Below, piece by piece: positions 1-9,310 of a stretch of DNA of 64,000 bases. The position numbers were made by a program, and so were the translations under genes. Position 1 is the stretch's first letter; each line of letters begins with the position of its first letter. The stretch is from Clostridia bacterium (GTDB lineage Bacteria; Bacillota; Clostridia; Oscillospirales; CAG-272), in contig JAFQPI010000020.1 of assembly GCA_017411805.1 (NCBI GenBank), forward strand, positions 35,584 to 99,583. The letters are read 5' to 3'. The notes beneath the pieces were generated by a model that searched no databases, had not been told where the DNA came from, and saw only the letters and a list, made by a program, of their open reading frames with translations.

Positions 1-838
1 CTTCCTCGATCAGCTCAATAAGGCTTGCGATAAGCCCCTCGGTGTGATGGCAGAGGCAGAGATCTGCGACCTCCTTTACGCAATCAAGGGCATTCGTGGG
101 GCAAACGGCAACGTCAGCAGCCGCGAGCATCGTAAGATCGTTCTCGTAGTCGCCGCAAGCATAGACCTTTACGGGCTTGCCGACCTTCTTCTCAACGTAC
201 TCACGGAGTGCGGGAAGCATGGTCGCCTTTGTCGTACCCGGTGCCTGAAACTCGAGATAAGCCGCGCCCGATTTGCTCGTTTCAAAGCGTCCCGGCCATT
301 TTTTCTCTGCGGCACGGCGGAATTCGTCTGTCTGCTCGATCGAGCCGCGAACAACCGTCTTGTACCAATCCGCGATCGAGTCCCATTCCTCCTCGGGAAG
401 CGTGAAGACCTTTGCGGGCGCAACTCCATTAAGATCGCGGTCAACCTCGGGGCAACGCGCGCGCTGCAGAGGTGAGGAAAGGAATCCCTCCTCGACCGAA
501 ATTCTCGCGCCGAGATTCGGGTATTCGCTCACCATAAACTCGATCAGCTCTCTGACGTGCTCGCGGTCCATAAGTCTTCCGTCGATCATTTTGTCGGTGA
601 GCAAATCGCAAAGCATCGCGCCGTTACAGCCGACAACGGGTGCGTTGACGAGATCTGCGGCGTCCTGCCATTTATGCTTGAGGTTGAGATTCGTTCTGCC
701 CGTAGCGACCGTGAAATGACCGCCCTGCGCCTTCAGCCTCTCGACAGCCTCAAGATTGCGCGCAATCGGCGAGCCATGCTTGCCGAAAAAAGTACCGTCA
801 AGGTCGGTTACGATCAGAATGTTGCTTAAATCTGCCAT
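1..838 (-). CDS. Cof-type HAD phosphatase (3' end cut by window edge)
   Basis: Reading the minus strand from an ATG at 838 gives 279 codons with no stop, so the C-terminus lies outside the window. Visible motifs are the HAD nucleophile motif DLDGT (D12, D14), an ATGRT segment near residue 45, and the metal-binding GDYENDLTML near residue 227, where Cof/SupH-type HADs have GDxxND. The family dephosphorylates sugar phosphates, FMN or PLP in the cytoplasm; the substrate cannot be told from sequence. The gene lies 2 bp downstream of the rluD-like gene on the same strand and is probably in the same operon. Confidence 0.9.
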   Translation of the reverse strand, partial: MADLSNILIVTDLDGTFFGKHGSPIARNLEAVERLKAQGGHFTVATGRTNLNLKHKWQDAADLVNAPVVGCNGAMLCDLLTDKMIDGRLMDREHVRELIEFMVSEYPNLGARISVEEGFLSSPLQRARCPEVDRDLNGVAPAKVFTLPEEEWDSIADWYKTVVRGSIEQTDEFRRAAEKKWPGRFETSKSGAAYLEFQAPGTTKATMLPALREYVEKKVGKPVKVYACGDYENDLTMLAAADVAVCPTNALDCVKEVADLCLCHHTEGLIASLIELIEE

Positions 839-840
839 AG

Positions 841-1788
841 TCAGTCTTCCTGTCTGAAAATTTCAATGAGGTGCGCCATATTTTCGGGTAGCGGAGCCTC
901 GAAGCTCATACGCTCTCCCGTGCGCGGATGATCGAGCTCAAGCCTGTAGGCGTGGAGAGCCTGACCCGAAATGTATTTTGAATGAAGCTTTACCGCGCGA
1001 CATTTGTCACCGCCGTATACGGTGTCTCCGAGGACGGGATGACCGATGCTCGACATATGAACGCGGATCTGATGCGTCCGTCCCGTTTCAAGCTTACATT
1101 CAATAAGCGAAATTCCGTGGAATCTTTCCTTGACGGTAAAATGCGTGACCGCCTCGCGTCCGCCCGCAACGATCGCCATTTTCTTGCGATCCACGGGATG
1201 GCGTCCGATCGGTGCGTCAACCCTGCCCGTATCTTCCTTCGGAGAACCGACACAGAGTGCCATATAGCGTCTATACGCCGTGTGAAGCGCGATCTGCTCG
1301 GAGAGCGAGCGATGCGCCACGTCGTTCTTGGCAACAACGAGAAGACCCGAGGTGTCCTTGTCGATGCGGTGGACGATTCCCGGCCGCTGAACTCCTCCGA
1401 TCCCCGAAAGCGATTCGCCGCAATGGTAAAGCAGAGCCGAAACGAGCGTACCCGTCATATTTCCGGGCGCGGGATGGACGACCATTCCCTTCGGCTTGTT
1501 GATAACGATGATGTCCGCGTCCTCGTAGATCACGTCGAGTGGGATATTCTCGGGTACTACCTCGTCGGGAAGCGGCTCGGGGCGCACGACCACTATGGTC
1601 TCGCCCTCGCGGAGGATATAGTTCTTCTTGACGTTTTTGCCGCCGACGGTGACACGACCGTCATCGCAGAGCTTCGCCGCCGCAGAGCGCGAAAGAGGCT
1701 CGTCCTCCTCTGTGCTCTTGCGCGCAAGAAAGCTATCGACCCTCTCGCCTGCAATAGCGGCATAGACGCTCGTCAGTTCGCCGCTCAT
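841..1788 (-). CDS. rluD: RluD-type 23S rRNA pseudouridine synthase
   Basis: This 315-residue protein has an N-terminal S4-like RNA-binding region (about residues 15-70) and the RluA/RluD catalytic motif HRIDKDTSG at 140-148, with D143 as the expected catalytic Asp. Family members isomerise uridines in large-subunit rRNA; which positions are targeted is inferred only. The start ATG overlaps the lspA stop by 4 bp (ATGA), which indicates translational coupling. The lspA-rluD order is common in Firmicutes. Other RluA-clade members are hard to exclude, so the symbol is by similarity. Confidence 0.92.
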   Translation of the reverse strand: MSGELTSVYAAIAGERVDSFLARKSTEEDEPLSRSAAAKLCDDGRVTVGGKNVKKNYILREGETIVVVRPEPLPDEVVPENIPLDVIYEDADIIVINKPKGMVVHPAPGNMTGTLVSALLYHCGESLSGIGGVQRPGIVHRIDKDTSGLLVVAKNDVAHRSLSEQIALHTAYRRYMALCVGSPKEDTGRVDAPIGRHPVDRKKMAIVAGGREAVTHFTVKERFHGISLIECKLETGRTHQIRVHMSSIGHPVLGDTVYGGDKCRAVKLHSKYISGQALHAYRLELDHPRTGERMSFEAPLPENMAHLIEIFRQED

Positions 1789-2285
1789 TCCTCGGTCTCC
1801 TTTGCTTCCTTCTCTGCCTTTTCCTTTTTATAAGCCTTCACCGTATCGATGATAAGCCACGCGGACAGCATAAAGGTGCCGACGCAAACGCAGGAATCGG
1901 CAATATTGAAGACCCATTTCCAAAGAGTCGGGAATGCGCAGAAGTCGATAAAATCTATGACGTAGCCGAGGAGCACGCGGTCGATCATGTTTCCGATGCC
2001 GCCGCCCACGATGAGGATCAGCGAGGTCATGACCCATCGGCTTTTCGGCTTATATTTGCAAATGTAAAAGATCAACGCGGCGATCATAACTGTTGAAAGG
2101 ATGAGAAAGACCCAACGGTGATCGTCAAGCATTCCGAATGCCGCGCCGTCGTTTTCAACGTATGTGAAGCGAAGTACACCGTCGATGAGATAATAGGACG
2201 GCTTGCCCTGCAGAAGAGCCACGACCAGCCACTTCGAGAGCTGATCAACAAATATTATCAGAATTAAGAGAATTATCCAAAGCAT
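1785..2285 (-). CDS. lspA: Lipoprotein signal peptidase II
   Basis: This 166-residue protein has four hydrophobic segments. The aspartic-protease dyad is visible as D111 in GYVIDF and D130 in FNIADS; their 19-residue spacing matches the D124/D143 pair known from characterised LspA. The conserved ENDGAAFG and GGGIGNMIDR blocks are also present. The enzyme cleaves prolipoproteins at the lipobox in the membrane, and several lipoprotein substrates are encoded in this window (16178-17425, 18798-20291, 33877-36048, 44422-46743, 49588-51306). It lies between ileS and rluD in an apparent operon. Confidence 0.97.
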   Translation of the reverse strand: MLWIILLILIIFVDQLSKWLVVALLQGKPSYYLIDGVLRFTYVENDGAAFGMLDDHRWVFLILSTVMIAALIFYICKYKPKSRWVMTSLILIVGGGIGNMIDRVLLGYVIDFIDFCAFPTLWKWVFNIADSCVCVGTFMLSAWLIIDTVKAYKKEKAEKEAKETEE

Positions 2286-2306
2286 TTTGCTTTTCCTTAT
2301 AGGGAC

Positions 2307-2338
2307 GGGGTCGGCTCAGATCACAATGAACCGACCCC
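2307..2338. other. GC-rich hairpin between ileS and lspA
   Basis: An 8-bp perfect inverted repeat (GGGGTCGG/CCGACCCC, 16-nt loop) sits in the short ileS-lspA gap. There is no T-run on either strand, so it is more likely an mRNA processing or attenuation hairpin than a full terminator. Confidence 0.5.
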
Positions 2339-2353
2339 GATCGTTTATTTTAT

Positions 2354-5149
2354 TCAGAGACTTGCGAGGATCTTCTTACATCTTGAGCAGATGAAGCCTT
2401 CTCCGTCGGATTCGCCCTCAGTCGAGTAGCACCAGCAGCGGTCGCAACGCTCGCCGTCAGCGTTCTCAACGAGAACGGCGATCTTTGCTTCCTCGGGAAC
2501 GTACGCGCCCTCGGGAGCGGTTCCGTTAACTACGTGTGCGCCGCTTGTAATGAATACGGTCTTGAGCTCTTCCTCGGTGAACTTGGAGAGAAGCTCGAGA
2601 ACGCCCTTATCGGCGGTGTAAACAGTGACCTTAGCGTCAAGCGACTTACCGATCTTCTTCTCGGCACGCGCGATCTCAAGCGCCTTCATGACGTCATCGC
2701 GGAGGGTGAAGAGATTCTCCCATCTCTCTGCGCCGTCAAATGCGTACTTGCCCTCAGCCTTGGGCATTTCGGAAAGATAAACGCTTGTCTTGTCGTCGCT
2801 CGATGCGTGAGGCATAGCCTGCCAGATCTCCTCAGCGGTGAAGGTGAGGATGGGCGCGGTCATCTTGACCATTGCCGAGATGATGTAGTAGAGCGCGGTC
2901 TGCGCGGAGCGGCGAGCCTGCGAGGTGGGATTTTCAACGTAAACGCGGTCCTTGGTGATGTCGATGTAGAGCTTCGACATATCAACCGTGCAGAAGTTGT
3001 TGATCGCGTGGTAAACGAGGTGGAAGGAATAGTTATCGTATGCTCTGCGTACCTCCGCGATGAGAGCCTCGAGTCTCGAGAGAGCCCAGCGGTCGATATC
3101 GAGCATATCCTCGAGCGCGACGCAATCGGTATCGGGATTGAAATCGCCGAGGTTAGCCATAATGATTCTCGAGGTGTTACGGATCTTACGGTAGGTCTCG
3201 GAGAGCTGCTTGAAGATATTGTCGGAGACGCGGACGTCAACCTGATAGTCGCTCGATGCGACCCAGAGACGGACAAGGTCTGCGCCGTACTTCTTAACGA
3301 TGTCGTCGGGGTTGATTACGTTGCCGAGGGACTTATGCATAGCCTTGCCCTCGCCGTCAACTACCCAACCGTGGGTCAGAACCTGCTTGAAGGGAGCCTC
3401 TGTCTTGCCCGAACCGATAGCGGTCAGGAGGGACGCCTGGAACCAACCGCGGTACTGGTCCGCACCCTCAAGGTAAACATCAGCGGGCCACTCAACGTCC
3501 GAGCTGTCGTCGATTACCGAGAAATGAGTCGAACCCGAGTCGAACCAACCGTCAAGGGTGTTGGTCTCCTTAGAGAAATGCTTCTTGCCGCAAACGGGGC
3601 ATACGTAGTCCTCGCCAAGGATCTCCGCGGGCTCCATGTCGAACCAAGCGTTCGAGCCCTTCTCTGCAAATACCTTCGAGACCTTATCAATGGTCTCGTC
3701 GTTGCAGATAGCCGCGCCGCAATCGTCGCAGTAGAATACGGGAATGGGAAGACCCCAATGACGCTGACGGGAGATGCACCAGTCCGCTCTCTCACGGATC
3801 ATCTGAACCATTCTCTCGCCGCCCCAGGCAGGGAGCCAGGTTACGGGCTCGCAAGCCGCAACAGCCGCATCCTTGAAGCCTGCAACCGAGCAGAACCACT
3901 GAGGAGTTGCGCGGAAGATGATGGGATTCTTACATCTCCAGCAGTGAGGATAGGAATGGACGGTCTCCTCGGATGCGAAGAGCGCGCCCGATTCCTGCAT
4001 ATCGGCAAGAATGACCTCGTTCGACTTTGCATAGTAGAGTCCCGCGTACTTGCCCGCTTCCTCGGTCTGATAACCGCGGTCGTCAACGGGAACGATGATA
4101 TCGATATTATATCTGCGGCAGGTATTGTAGTCGTCAGCACCGAAGCCGGGAGCGGTATGAACGCAGCCTGTACCGCTGTCCATGGTAACGTAATCGGCAT
4201 TAACTACGATAGAATCACGGTCGAGGAAGGGATGACGGGCGGTCATATACTCGAACTCGCGTCCGGGCATAGTAAGAACGGTCTCGTACTCCTCGATGCC
4301 GCCCGCAGCCATAGTCTTAGCCGCGAGAGCTTCCGCTACGATGTAGCAGTTCCCGTCAGCCGCACGGAGAACGACGTAGTTCTCGATGGGGTTGAGAGCG
4401 ATCGCAAGGTTGCCGGGGAGAGTCCATGTGGTAGTAGTCCAGATGATGAAGTAGGTCTTGTCGAGATCGATTCCCGAAAGCTTGCCCTTATCGTCGTTTA
4501 CCTTGAACTTGACGAAGATAGAGGTGCACTTATCGTCAGCGTACTCGATCTCAGCCTCAGCGAGAGCGGTCTCGTCGTGGGGGCACCAATAAACAGGCTT
4601 GAGACCCTTGTAGATGTATCCGCGCTTGAACATCTCGCCGAAAACGCGAACTTCGCGAGCCTCGAACTCGGGCGCCATGGTGATATAAGGATGTTCCCAA
4701 TCGGCTGAAACGCCAAGTCTCTGGAACTGGAGCGACTGCTTATCAACGAAGTCCTGCGCGAACTTGTGGCAAGCCGAACGGAACTCGGAGATCGACATTC
4801 TCTTGCGATCGAGCTTGTTCTTCTTGATGATAGCAGACTCGATGGGCATACCGTGGTTGTCCCAACCGGGAACAAAGGGAACGCGGTAGCCTTCCATGAT
4901 CTTGGATTTATTGATGATATCCTTGAGGATCTTGTTGAGGGCGTGACCCATATGGATATTTCCGTTCGAGAAGGGAGGGCCATCGTGAAGCGCAAACTGC
5001 GGCTTGCCCTCTGCGTTATCGAGCAGACGGTTGTAAAGATCCTTTTCCTGCCAGTACTTAAGCATCTCGGGCTCGCGCTGAGGCAGATTTGCCCTCATCG
5101 CAAAGCTTGTCTGGGGCAGATTGAGTGTACTTGTGTAGTCCTTGGACAT
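2354..5149 (-). CDS. ileS: Isoleucyl-tRNA synthetase
   Basis: This 931-residue class I aminoacyl-tRNA synthetase charges tRNA-Ile with isoleucine. The HIGH-box equivalent is HMGH at residues 66-69 in GNIHMGHALNK. The second signature is GKAMHKSLGN near residue 610, a variant of KMSKS. The C-terminus carries a zinc-binding CxxC pair (CDRC and CSRC). Length is normal for the bacterial-type enzyme. The start is preceded by AAGGAGA about 11 nt upstream. It follows the DivIVA-like gene, the standard sepF-yggT-divIVA-ileS arrangement of Gram-positives. No T-box leader is visible in the 39-bp upstream gap. Confidence 0.98.
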   Translation of the reverse strand: MSKDYTSTLNLPQTSFAMRANLPQREPEMLKYWQEKDLYNRLLDNAEGKPQFALHDGPPFSNGNIHMGHALNKILKDIINKSKIMEGYRVPFVPGWDNHGMPIESAIIKKNKLDRKRMSISEFRSACHKFAQDFVDKQSLQFQRLGVSADWEHPYITMAPEFEAREVRVFGEMFKRGYIYKGLKPVYWCPHDETALAEAEIEYADDKCTSIFVKFKVNDDKGKLSGIDLDKTYFIIWTTTTWTLPGNLAIALNPIENYVVLRAADGNCYIVAEALAAKTMAAGGIEEYETVLTMPGREFEYMTARHPFLDRDSIVVNADYVTMDSGTGCVHTAPGFGADDYNTCRRYNIDIIVPVDDRGYQTEEAGKYAGLYYAKSNEVILADMQESGALFASEETVHSYPHCWRCKNPIIFRATPQWFCSVAGFKDAAVAACEPVTWLPAWGGERMVQMIRERADWCISRQRHWGLPIPVFYCDDCGAAICNDETIDKVSKVFAEKGSNAWFDMEPAEILGEDYVCPVCGKKHFSKETNTLDGWFDSGSTHFSVIDDSSDVEWPADVYLEGADQYRGWFQASLLTAIGSGKTEAPFKQVLTHGWVVDGEGKAMHKSLGNVINPDDIVKKYGADLVRLWVASSDYQVDVRVSDNIFKQLSETYRKIRNTSRIIMANLGDFNPDTDCVALEDMLDIDRWALSRLEALIAEVRRAYDNYSFHLVYHAINNFCTVDMSKLYIDITKDRVYVENPTSQARRSAQTALYYIISAMVKMTAPILTFTAEEIWQAMPHASSDDKTSVYLSEMPKAEGKYAFDGAERWENLFTLRDDVMKALEIARAEKKIGKSLDAKVTVYTADKGVLELLSKFTEEELKTVFITSGAHVVNGTAPEGAYVPEEAKIAVLVENADGERCDRCWCYSTEGESDGEGFICSRCKKILASL

Positions 5150-5188
5150 AGTTTATATATCTCCTTAAAAATTATATGTTTGAGTAAT

Positions 5189-6160
5189 TTATTTTTTGAG
5201 CCTTGCGCGGATCGCATCGAGCGCGCTCTTCATATCTGTAAAGCTCGTTGGAGCGGGCTTTTCCTCGGCGGGCTTAACCTCTTCTTCCTCATGCTCAACA
5301 ACGGGAAGCTCCTCGTCCTCCGTCTCGGCATACATCTTTGCCAAACGCGCGGAAAGATCCTCCTCGTTGATCGGCTCAGCAGGCTCGATCTCCTCAGGCT
5401 CGCTGTCAAGCCCCGCGGAACGGATAAGATCGTCTGCAATATCCTCGCCGTCATCCTTTTCGGGCTCGGATTCGGGAATTACCTCGATCTCCTCGGGATC
5501 CTCGGGCTCACCATCGGGCTCTTTCTCGGGTTCAGCCTCGGGAACTTCTTCTATCTCCTCGACAGCCTCGGGGTCAGCCTCGGGCTCTGCAATCTCCTCC
5601 CCGATGATCTCGGGTTCGGGGATCACCTCCTCTGCGGCAGTAGGCTCTTCCTCTGCTTCCTCAATATTATTATCGGCAAGAAGAAGCTCAAGAACGTCGT
5701 CTTTTTCCTCTTCTTCGTGTACGATTTCAACGATCTCGCCTTCGGGATAGACAGCGGGGATCGTCATGGGCGCACTCTCAAGCTTTCCGCCGAGAGCACG
5801 AACTTCCGCAAGCGCAGACTCGGACGCGCTCTTCGCCAAAGCCGCGGAATCCTCCGCCTTCTTTGCGGAAATAGCGGCGTCATTTGCAACGCAGAGAGCG
5901 TCGTTTACAGAGATCCTTACCGAGTCGATCTGTAACGAAAGCGACGAGATCAGCTTCTCGATACCCGAAAGATCAACTGCGGGAGTTGATTTTGCAGCCT
6001 CCTCGCGGAGTCTTGCGACCTCTGCCTTGAGATCGGCGTTTTCTTTATATAATCTGCCCGATACCGCAAAAAGCTCGGAGAGTGCGGCATCTGCCTTGGC
6101 GGCGGGGTAGCTATCCCCCTTAAGCGAATATTTCTGTTTGAAATTCTCCGGAATTTTCAT
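5189..6160 (-). CDS. DivIVA-like coiled-coil protein with long acidic tail
   Basis: The protein has about 323 residues. I chose the ATG at 6160 because GGAGG lies 6 nt upstream; an in-frame ATG at 6181 lacks this. Residues 1-60 (FKQKYSLKGDSY...AALSELF...LYKENADLKAEVARL) resemble the DivIVA N-terminal membrane-binding module plus coiled coil. A second Ala-rich helical stretch follows, then about 170 residues very rich in Glu and Pro, and a basic C-terminus. It occupies the DivIVA slot between yggT and ileS, so a role in division-site or pole organisation is inferred. The acidic tail is not a usual DivIVA feature. Confidence 0.7.
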   Translation of the reverse strand: MKIPENFKQKYSLKGDSYPAAKADAALSELFAVSGRLYKENADLKAEVARLREEAAKSTPAVDLSGIEKLISSLSLQIDSVRISVNDALCVANDAAISAKKAEDSAALAKSASESALAEVRALGGKLESAPMTIPAVYPEGEIVEIVHEEEEKDDVLELLLADNNIEEAEEEPTAAEEVIPEPEIIGEEIAEPEADPEAVEEIEEVPEAEPEKEPDGEPEDPEEIEVIPESEPEKDDGEDIADDLIRSAGLDSEPEEIEPAEPINEEDLSARLAKMYAETEDEELPVVEHEEEEVKPAEEKPAPTSFTDMKSALDAIRARLKK

Positions 6161-6190
6161 AAATGCCTCCATTCTGCCCAAATAGGCCTG

Positions 6191-6472
6191 TTACATGGGT
6201 ATACACCCGAGAAGTACTTGAAGCATGCCGAGAAGCAGAGTCGTAATGAAGAATGAAACGTCCAAGGGAGTCCCCTGAAACAGCCCAAATCTCTCAAGCA
6301 GCTTGCGCACCGGCAATATAAACGGCTCTGTAAAATAATAAAGCAACATGGCAAATCTGCTCTCCTCGCCCATCATAAAGATGGAAAGCACGGCTCGAAC
6401 AAGCATCGCCACAAGCACAGCGCCCAGAATCAGGTCAACGAAATTGACCGTCAGTACCAAAAAAAGTTCCAA
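6191..6472 (-). CDS. yggT: YggT/YlmG family membrane protein
   Basis: This 93-residue protein has two hydrophobic segments separated by a basic stretch, FTEPFILPVRKLLERFG, the YggT-family pattern with the typical P-x-R. The start is a TTG at 6472 preceded by AAAGGCGG 8 nt upstream; no ATG has a comparable site. YggT/YlmG proteins sit next to sepF in most Firmicutes and are linked to division or membrane organisation, without a known biochemical activity. The gene lies 23 bp after sepF. Confidence 0.9.
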   Translation of the reverse strand: MELFLVLTVNFVDLILGAVLVAMLVRAVLSIFMMGEESRFAMLLYYFTEPFILPVRKLLERFGLFQGTPLDVSFFITTLLLGMLQVLLGCIPM

Positions 6473-6495
6473 AAATTATTCCGCCTTTCGGAATA

Positions 6496-6990
6496 TTAAT
6501 AAGTGTATCCGCCGATACCGCTGAAGCCGGCAAAACCGTAGCCTTCATCCTCACCGCCGTTGCGGTCATCGCTCTCGATTACCTCCTCTGCGATCTCCAT
6601 CGAATTGGGCGAGAGCATATATGTGGTCTCGGAAACGGGCTGGATCTGTCCGCCGATAGCGTATACAACGCCGGTCAGGAAGCAAACGAGATCGTGTGCG
6701 ACCTCCTTGGTCGCGTTTTCCATATGAATGAGAACGGGATGGTTTGCCATGAGGGCATTTGCGATAGTCTGACCGTCTGCAAAAGTCGTCGGGCGGATAA
6801 GCTTCATCTGCACGGGTGCGGACTGTGCCATTCCGAAAGAGGGTCTTGCGGGTGCCGCAGGCTTTTCGTGCGCGGGCTTTTCCTCAGCCGCGGGAGCTGC
6901 GTAATCATCTTCCTGTCCGTAGTATGCGGGATCGTAATCGTCATCGCGAACCGACTTGTTCTGCTTGTTAAAAATATTAAGAGCTGCCAT
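6496..6990 (-). CDS. sepF: Cell division protein SepF
   Basis: SepF links FtsZ filaments to the membrane in Gram-positives. I chose the ATG at 6990 (164 residues) because GGAGG lies 7 nt upstream; it gives the expected N-terminus MAALNIFNK. A disordered Ala/Pro/Glu linker covers residues 15-60, then the SepF domain (about 65-145) with IRPTTFADGQTIANAL, HMENATKEVAHDLVCFLTG and YMLSPNSMEI. The N-terminal membrane helix is weaker than in B. subtilis. It lies between yggS and yggT in the conserved cluster. Confidence 0.95.
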   Translation of the reverse strand: MAALNIFNKQNKSVRDDDYDPAYYGQEDDYAAPAAEEKPAHEKPAAPARPSFGMAQSAPVQMKLIRPTTFADGQTIANALMANHPVLIHMENATKEVAHDLVCFLTGVVYAIGGQIQPVSETTYMLSPNSMEIAEEVIESDDRNGGEDEGYGFAGFSGIGGYTY

Positions 6991-7025
6991 TTTTGTTCCT
7001 CCGTTTATTTTCGGTAATTTATTTA

Positions 7026-7766
7026 TCAATTATTGTTTTTCAAATTCATTATGTCCGCCGTAGTTCTTCCGAAGACACTGCTTCCGAGGCGGACTATCGT
7101 TGCTCCCGCGGCAATAGCGGGACGAAAGCTTTCGCTCATTCCCATAGAAAATATGGGATCTGTATTATTATGGAGCGTATTTTTCCAGACGTCAACAGAG
7201 AGATCGTAGGTTTCCTTGAAATATTTATAATACTCCTTCGGGTCTCCGCACTTCGGAGCCATGGTCATAAAGCCGCAAAGCTCGATATGCCCAAAGCTTC
7301 CGAGCTCTGCGCAAAACGCGCGCAGATCCTCCGGTAGGACTCCGCTCTTGGACTCCTCTCTGCCAATATTTATCTCAACAAGCACGCGGACCGTCATATT
7401 CCGCTTTGCCGCCTGCTTTTCAAGCTCCTCGGCAAGCGCGATCGACTCGAGAGAATGTATCAGCGAGACCTTATCTATGATCTGCTTTACCTTGTTGCGC
7501 TGAAGATGGCCGATAAAATGTATCTCGACCCTGTGCTTCATTCCCTCGTAATGCTCAAGGAGAGTATCGGTGCGATTCTCGCCGATGACGTCGAGTCCTC
7601 GGTACTCGCAGAGCGCATCAAGCTCGCCGCAATCGGCATATTTTGCCGCAACGACCAAGCGGACTCCCGCTCCTTCTCTTCCCAATTCGCGCTCAGCAGA
7701 GCGTATATCCTCAAGCGCGGTATCGTAACGCTCGAGAAGAGCCTTATATTTATTCTGTTCGCTCAT
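7026..7766 (-). CDS. yggS: PLP homeostasis protein YggS/YlmE
   Basis: This protein of about 246 residues belongs to the fold-type III PLP-binding COG0325 family. The PLP lysine lies in LVVAAKYA (about residue 42), followed by IGENR, HFIGHLQRNK, GFMTMAP and FSMGMSESFRPAIAAGATIVRLGSSVFG, all conserved family blocks. It controls free pyridoxal phosphate and amino-acid pools in the cytoplasm. The start is uncertain: the ATG at 7766 is preferred, but a TTG at 7775 has a closer GGAAAGG. The gene begins right after the stop of the HlyD-like gene. Confidence 0.95.
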   Translation of the reverse strand: MSEQNKYKALLERYDTALEDIRSAERELGREGAGVRLVVAAKYADCGELDALCEYRGLDVIGENRTDTLLEHYEGMKHRVEIHFIGHLQRNKVKQIIDKVSLIHSLESIALAEELEKQAAKRNMTVRVLVEINIGREESKSGVLPEDLRAFCAELGSFGHIELCGFMTMAPKCGDPKEYYKYFKETYDLSVDVWKNTLHNNTDPIFSMGMSESFRPAIAAGATIVRLGSSVFGRTTADIMNLKNNN

Positions 7767-7767
7767 A

Positions 7768-9294
7768 TCAGTCAAGTGCCTTTCCGTGATAAAGATCCTT
7801 GCCCGTGAGTATCACTTGCTCAAGATCGTCAAGGTGGTAAAAATACCTCAGCGTGCGTCCCATAGGCACGGGGATTCCGCCGTTATCATATATCTTCTTC
7901 TCCCATCCGCGCTCCTCGGCAAGAGCATGGAGAGATGCGTAATCATCAAATTTTCCGTAGTCGGAGAAGCCGAGTGAAGTATAAGTCAGCGGCTTTCCGG
8001 GCTCGGCGTCGGCATAATCCGCGGCGATAACGTATCCGTTTCCCTCGTAGATCACCTCGATACGCCTGAAAAGAACGTATCCGCCGTTCAGCGTATAAAC
8101 TCCCGTCATTCCGTCATAGTATCGCAGAGCCGTCAGCGGAATGCGGTATCCGTTGTAGCGGGCAAGCTCAACGCTCACGTCCTGAACACGAAGATAGTTG
8201 AAATCTACCGGCATTTCCTTTGTGGAAAATACCAAAAGAGCCTCCGAGCGATCGCCGTCTCCGTCGTGGTCGTCAAAATCGAGCGCAAGCCTCTCAAGAG
8301 TCATTTCAAGCTCTCTCGCGCCGTTATCGTAAAAAATGACGTTGTAGTTCTCGCCCACGGCAAAGCCCACGGCATCCGATGAAGAAAAGGGAATGCAAAG
8401 ATACCATTTCGGATCGTCGAGCATTTTTCCGACGGCACCGCTTACGTCCCCCGGCTCAGATAAGATCAGTTCGGAAAAACCGCCAACCGTTATATCCTTG
8501 AGCAAGGAGGGATCAAAAGCCGCCTCGTATCCGTCGCAATCGCGGAAGAAATAGCCAACGCTTTCCGAAATAACGCTGCCTGTCTTTTTTCCGTAAGCCG
8601 CGATCAGAGTGCTTCTCTCCGCCTCGAGCGCAGTTATCCGATCCTTAGCCGCTTCCGCTCCCGTCTCAAGAAGATTGATCCTGTTGAGAGCGATGAGAAA
8701 GCTGTCCGAAAGTGCCGCGGCATCGCGGTATTCGCCGCGCGCGATGAGCTTCATTATCTCACCGTAATGCGAATTGGCGTCCGAAAGTGCCTCGGGAAGT
8801 CCCGTCTGAATGACCCCGGTGCCCATGCTCGCCCTGATCAGCGAAAGCTCACGGTCGATATTCTCAATACGAAGCTTGACATCGTCCGAGATCGAAGCAT
8901 AGATATCGCAAACAGTCTCACCGATTCCAACTCTTGCGCCGTCATCGAGCTTATAATCCGGTGTACCGGGGTTGTTGTCAAAAATCAGCTTTTCGCTTCG
9001 GAAAATATATCCCGATCCGCGGCGATATTCGCTCTCGGTGACGTCATATGCGGGAACTGTAGTCACGTCCGACCACAAGCTATCGTATAGATGATAACCA
9101 AAATAAACCACGAGCCCTACCGAGGCAAACGCAACAGCCAATGCCAGAATAGCCGAGAAAAGATATGAAAAATCAAATCCTATACGCTTTCCACCCGTCT
9201 TTTCTTCGCGTTCGCTCTCGGCATTATTCAATTTTGCAAGATTCGAGAGCCGAAGCTCGGCGAGTTGATTCTTATCTTTTCCGTTTTTTTTCAT
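7768..9294 (-). CDS. HlyD-like membrane-fusion protein
   Basis: This protein of about 508 residues starts from the ATG at 9294 (MKKNGKDKNQ), with no strong SD. It has a charged cytoplasmic N-terminus, one membrane segment (about residues 40-62), then an extracytoplasmic part with a lipoyl/barrel-sandwich-like region near GSGYIFRSEKLIFDN, a helical hairpin with Glu/Arg heptads (about 150-230), and beta-rich C-terminal domains. This architecture and its position beside yggS-sepF match a HlyD-like protein often found here in Clostridia. Its transport partner is not present, so function is unknown. Confidence 0.7.
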   Translation of the reverse strand: MKKNGKDKNQLAELRLSNLAKLNNAESEREEKTGGKRIGFDFSYLFSAILALAVAFASVGLVVYFGYHLYDSLWSDVTTVPAYDVTESEYRRGSGYIFRSEKLIFDNNPGTPDYKLDDGARVGIGETVCDIYASISDDVKLRIENIDRELSLIRASMGTGVIQTGLPEALSDANSHYGEIMKLIARGEYRDAAALSDSFLIALNRINLLETGAEAAKDRITALEAERSTLIAAYGKKTGSVISESVGYFFRDCDGYEAAFDPSLLKDITVGGFSELILSEPGDVSGAVGKMLDDPKWYLCIPFSSSDAVGFAVGENYNVIFYDNGARELEMTLERLALDFDDHDGDGDRSEALLVFSTKEMPVDFNYLRVQDVSVELARYNGYRIPLTALRYYDGMTGVYTLNGGYVLFRRIEVIYEGNGYVIAADYADAEPGKPLTYTSLGFSDYGKFDDYASLHALAEERGWEKKIYDNGGIPVPMGRTLRYFYHLDDLEQVILTGKDLYHGKALD

Positions 9295-9310
9295 AAATAA
9301 ACCGTTTGTT

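Noticed and set aside
3290-3350. IleS has GKAMHKSLGN instead of KMSKS
   Set aside because: As far as I recall, variants of this second signature occur in Firmicute IleS enzymes; the lysines needed for catalysis are kept, so it is not a sign of inactivation.
2534-4708. A 724-codon open frame antisense to ileS
   Set aside because: It is a shadow frame in a GC-rich conserved gene, with no ribosome-binding site and no recognisable domain.
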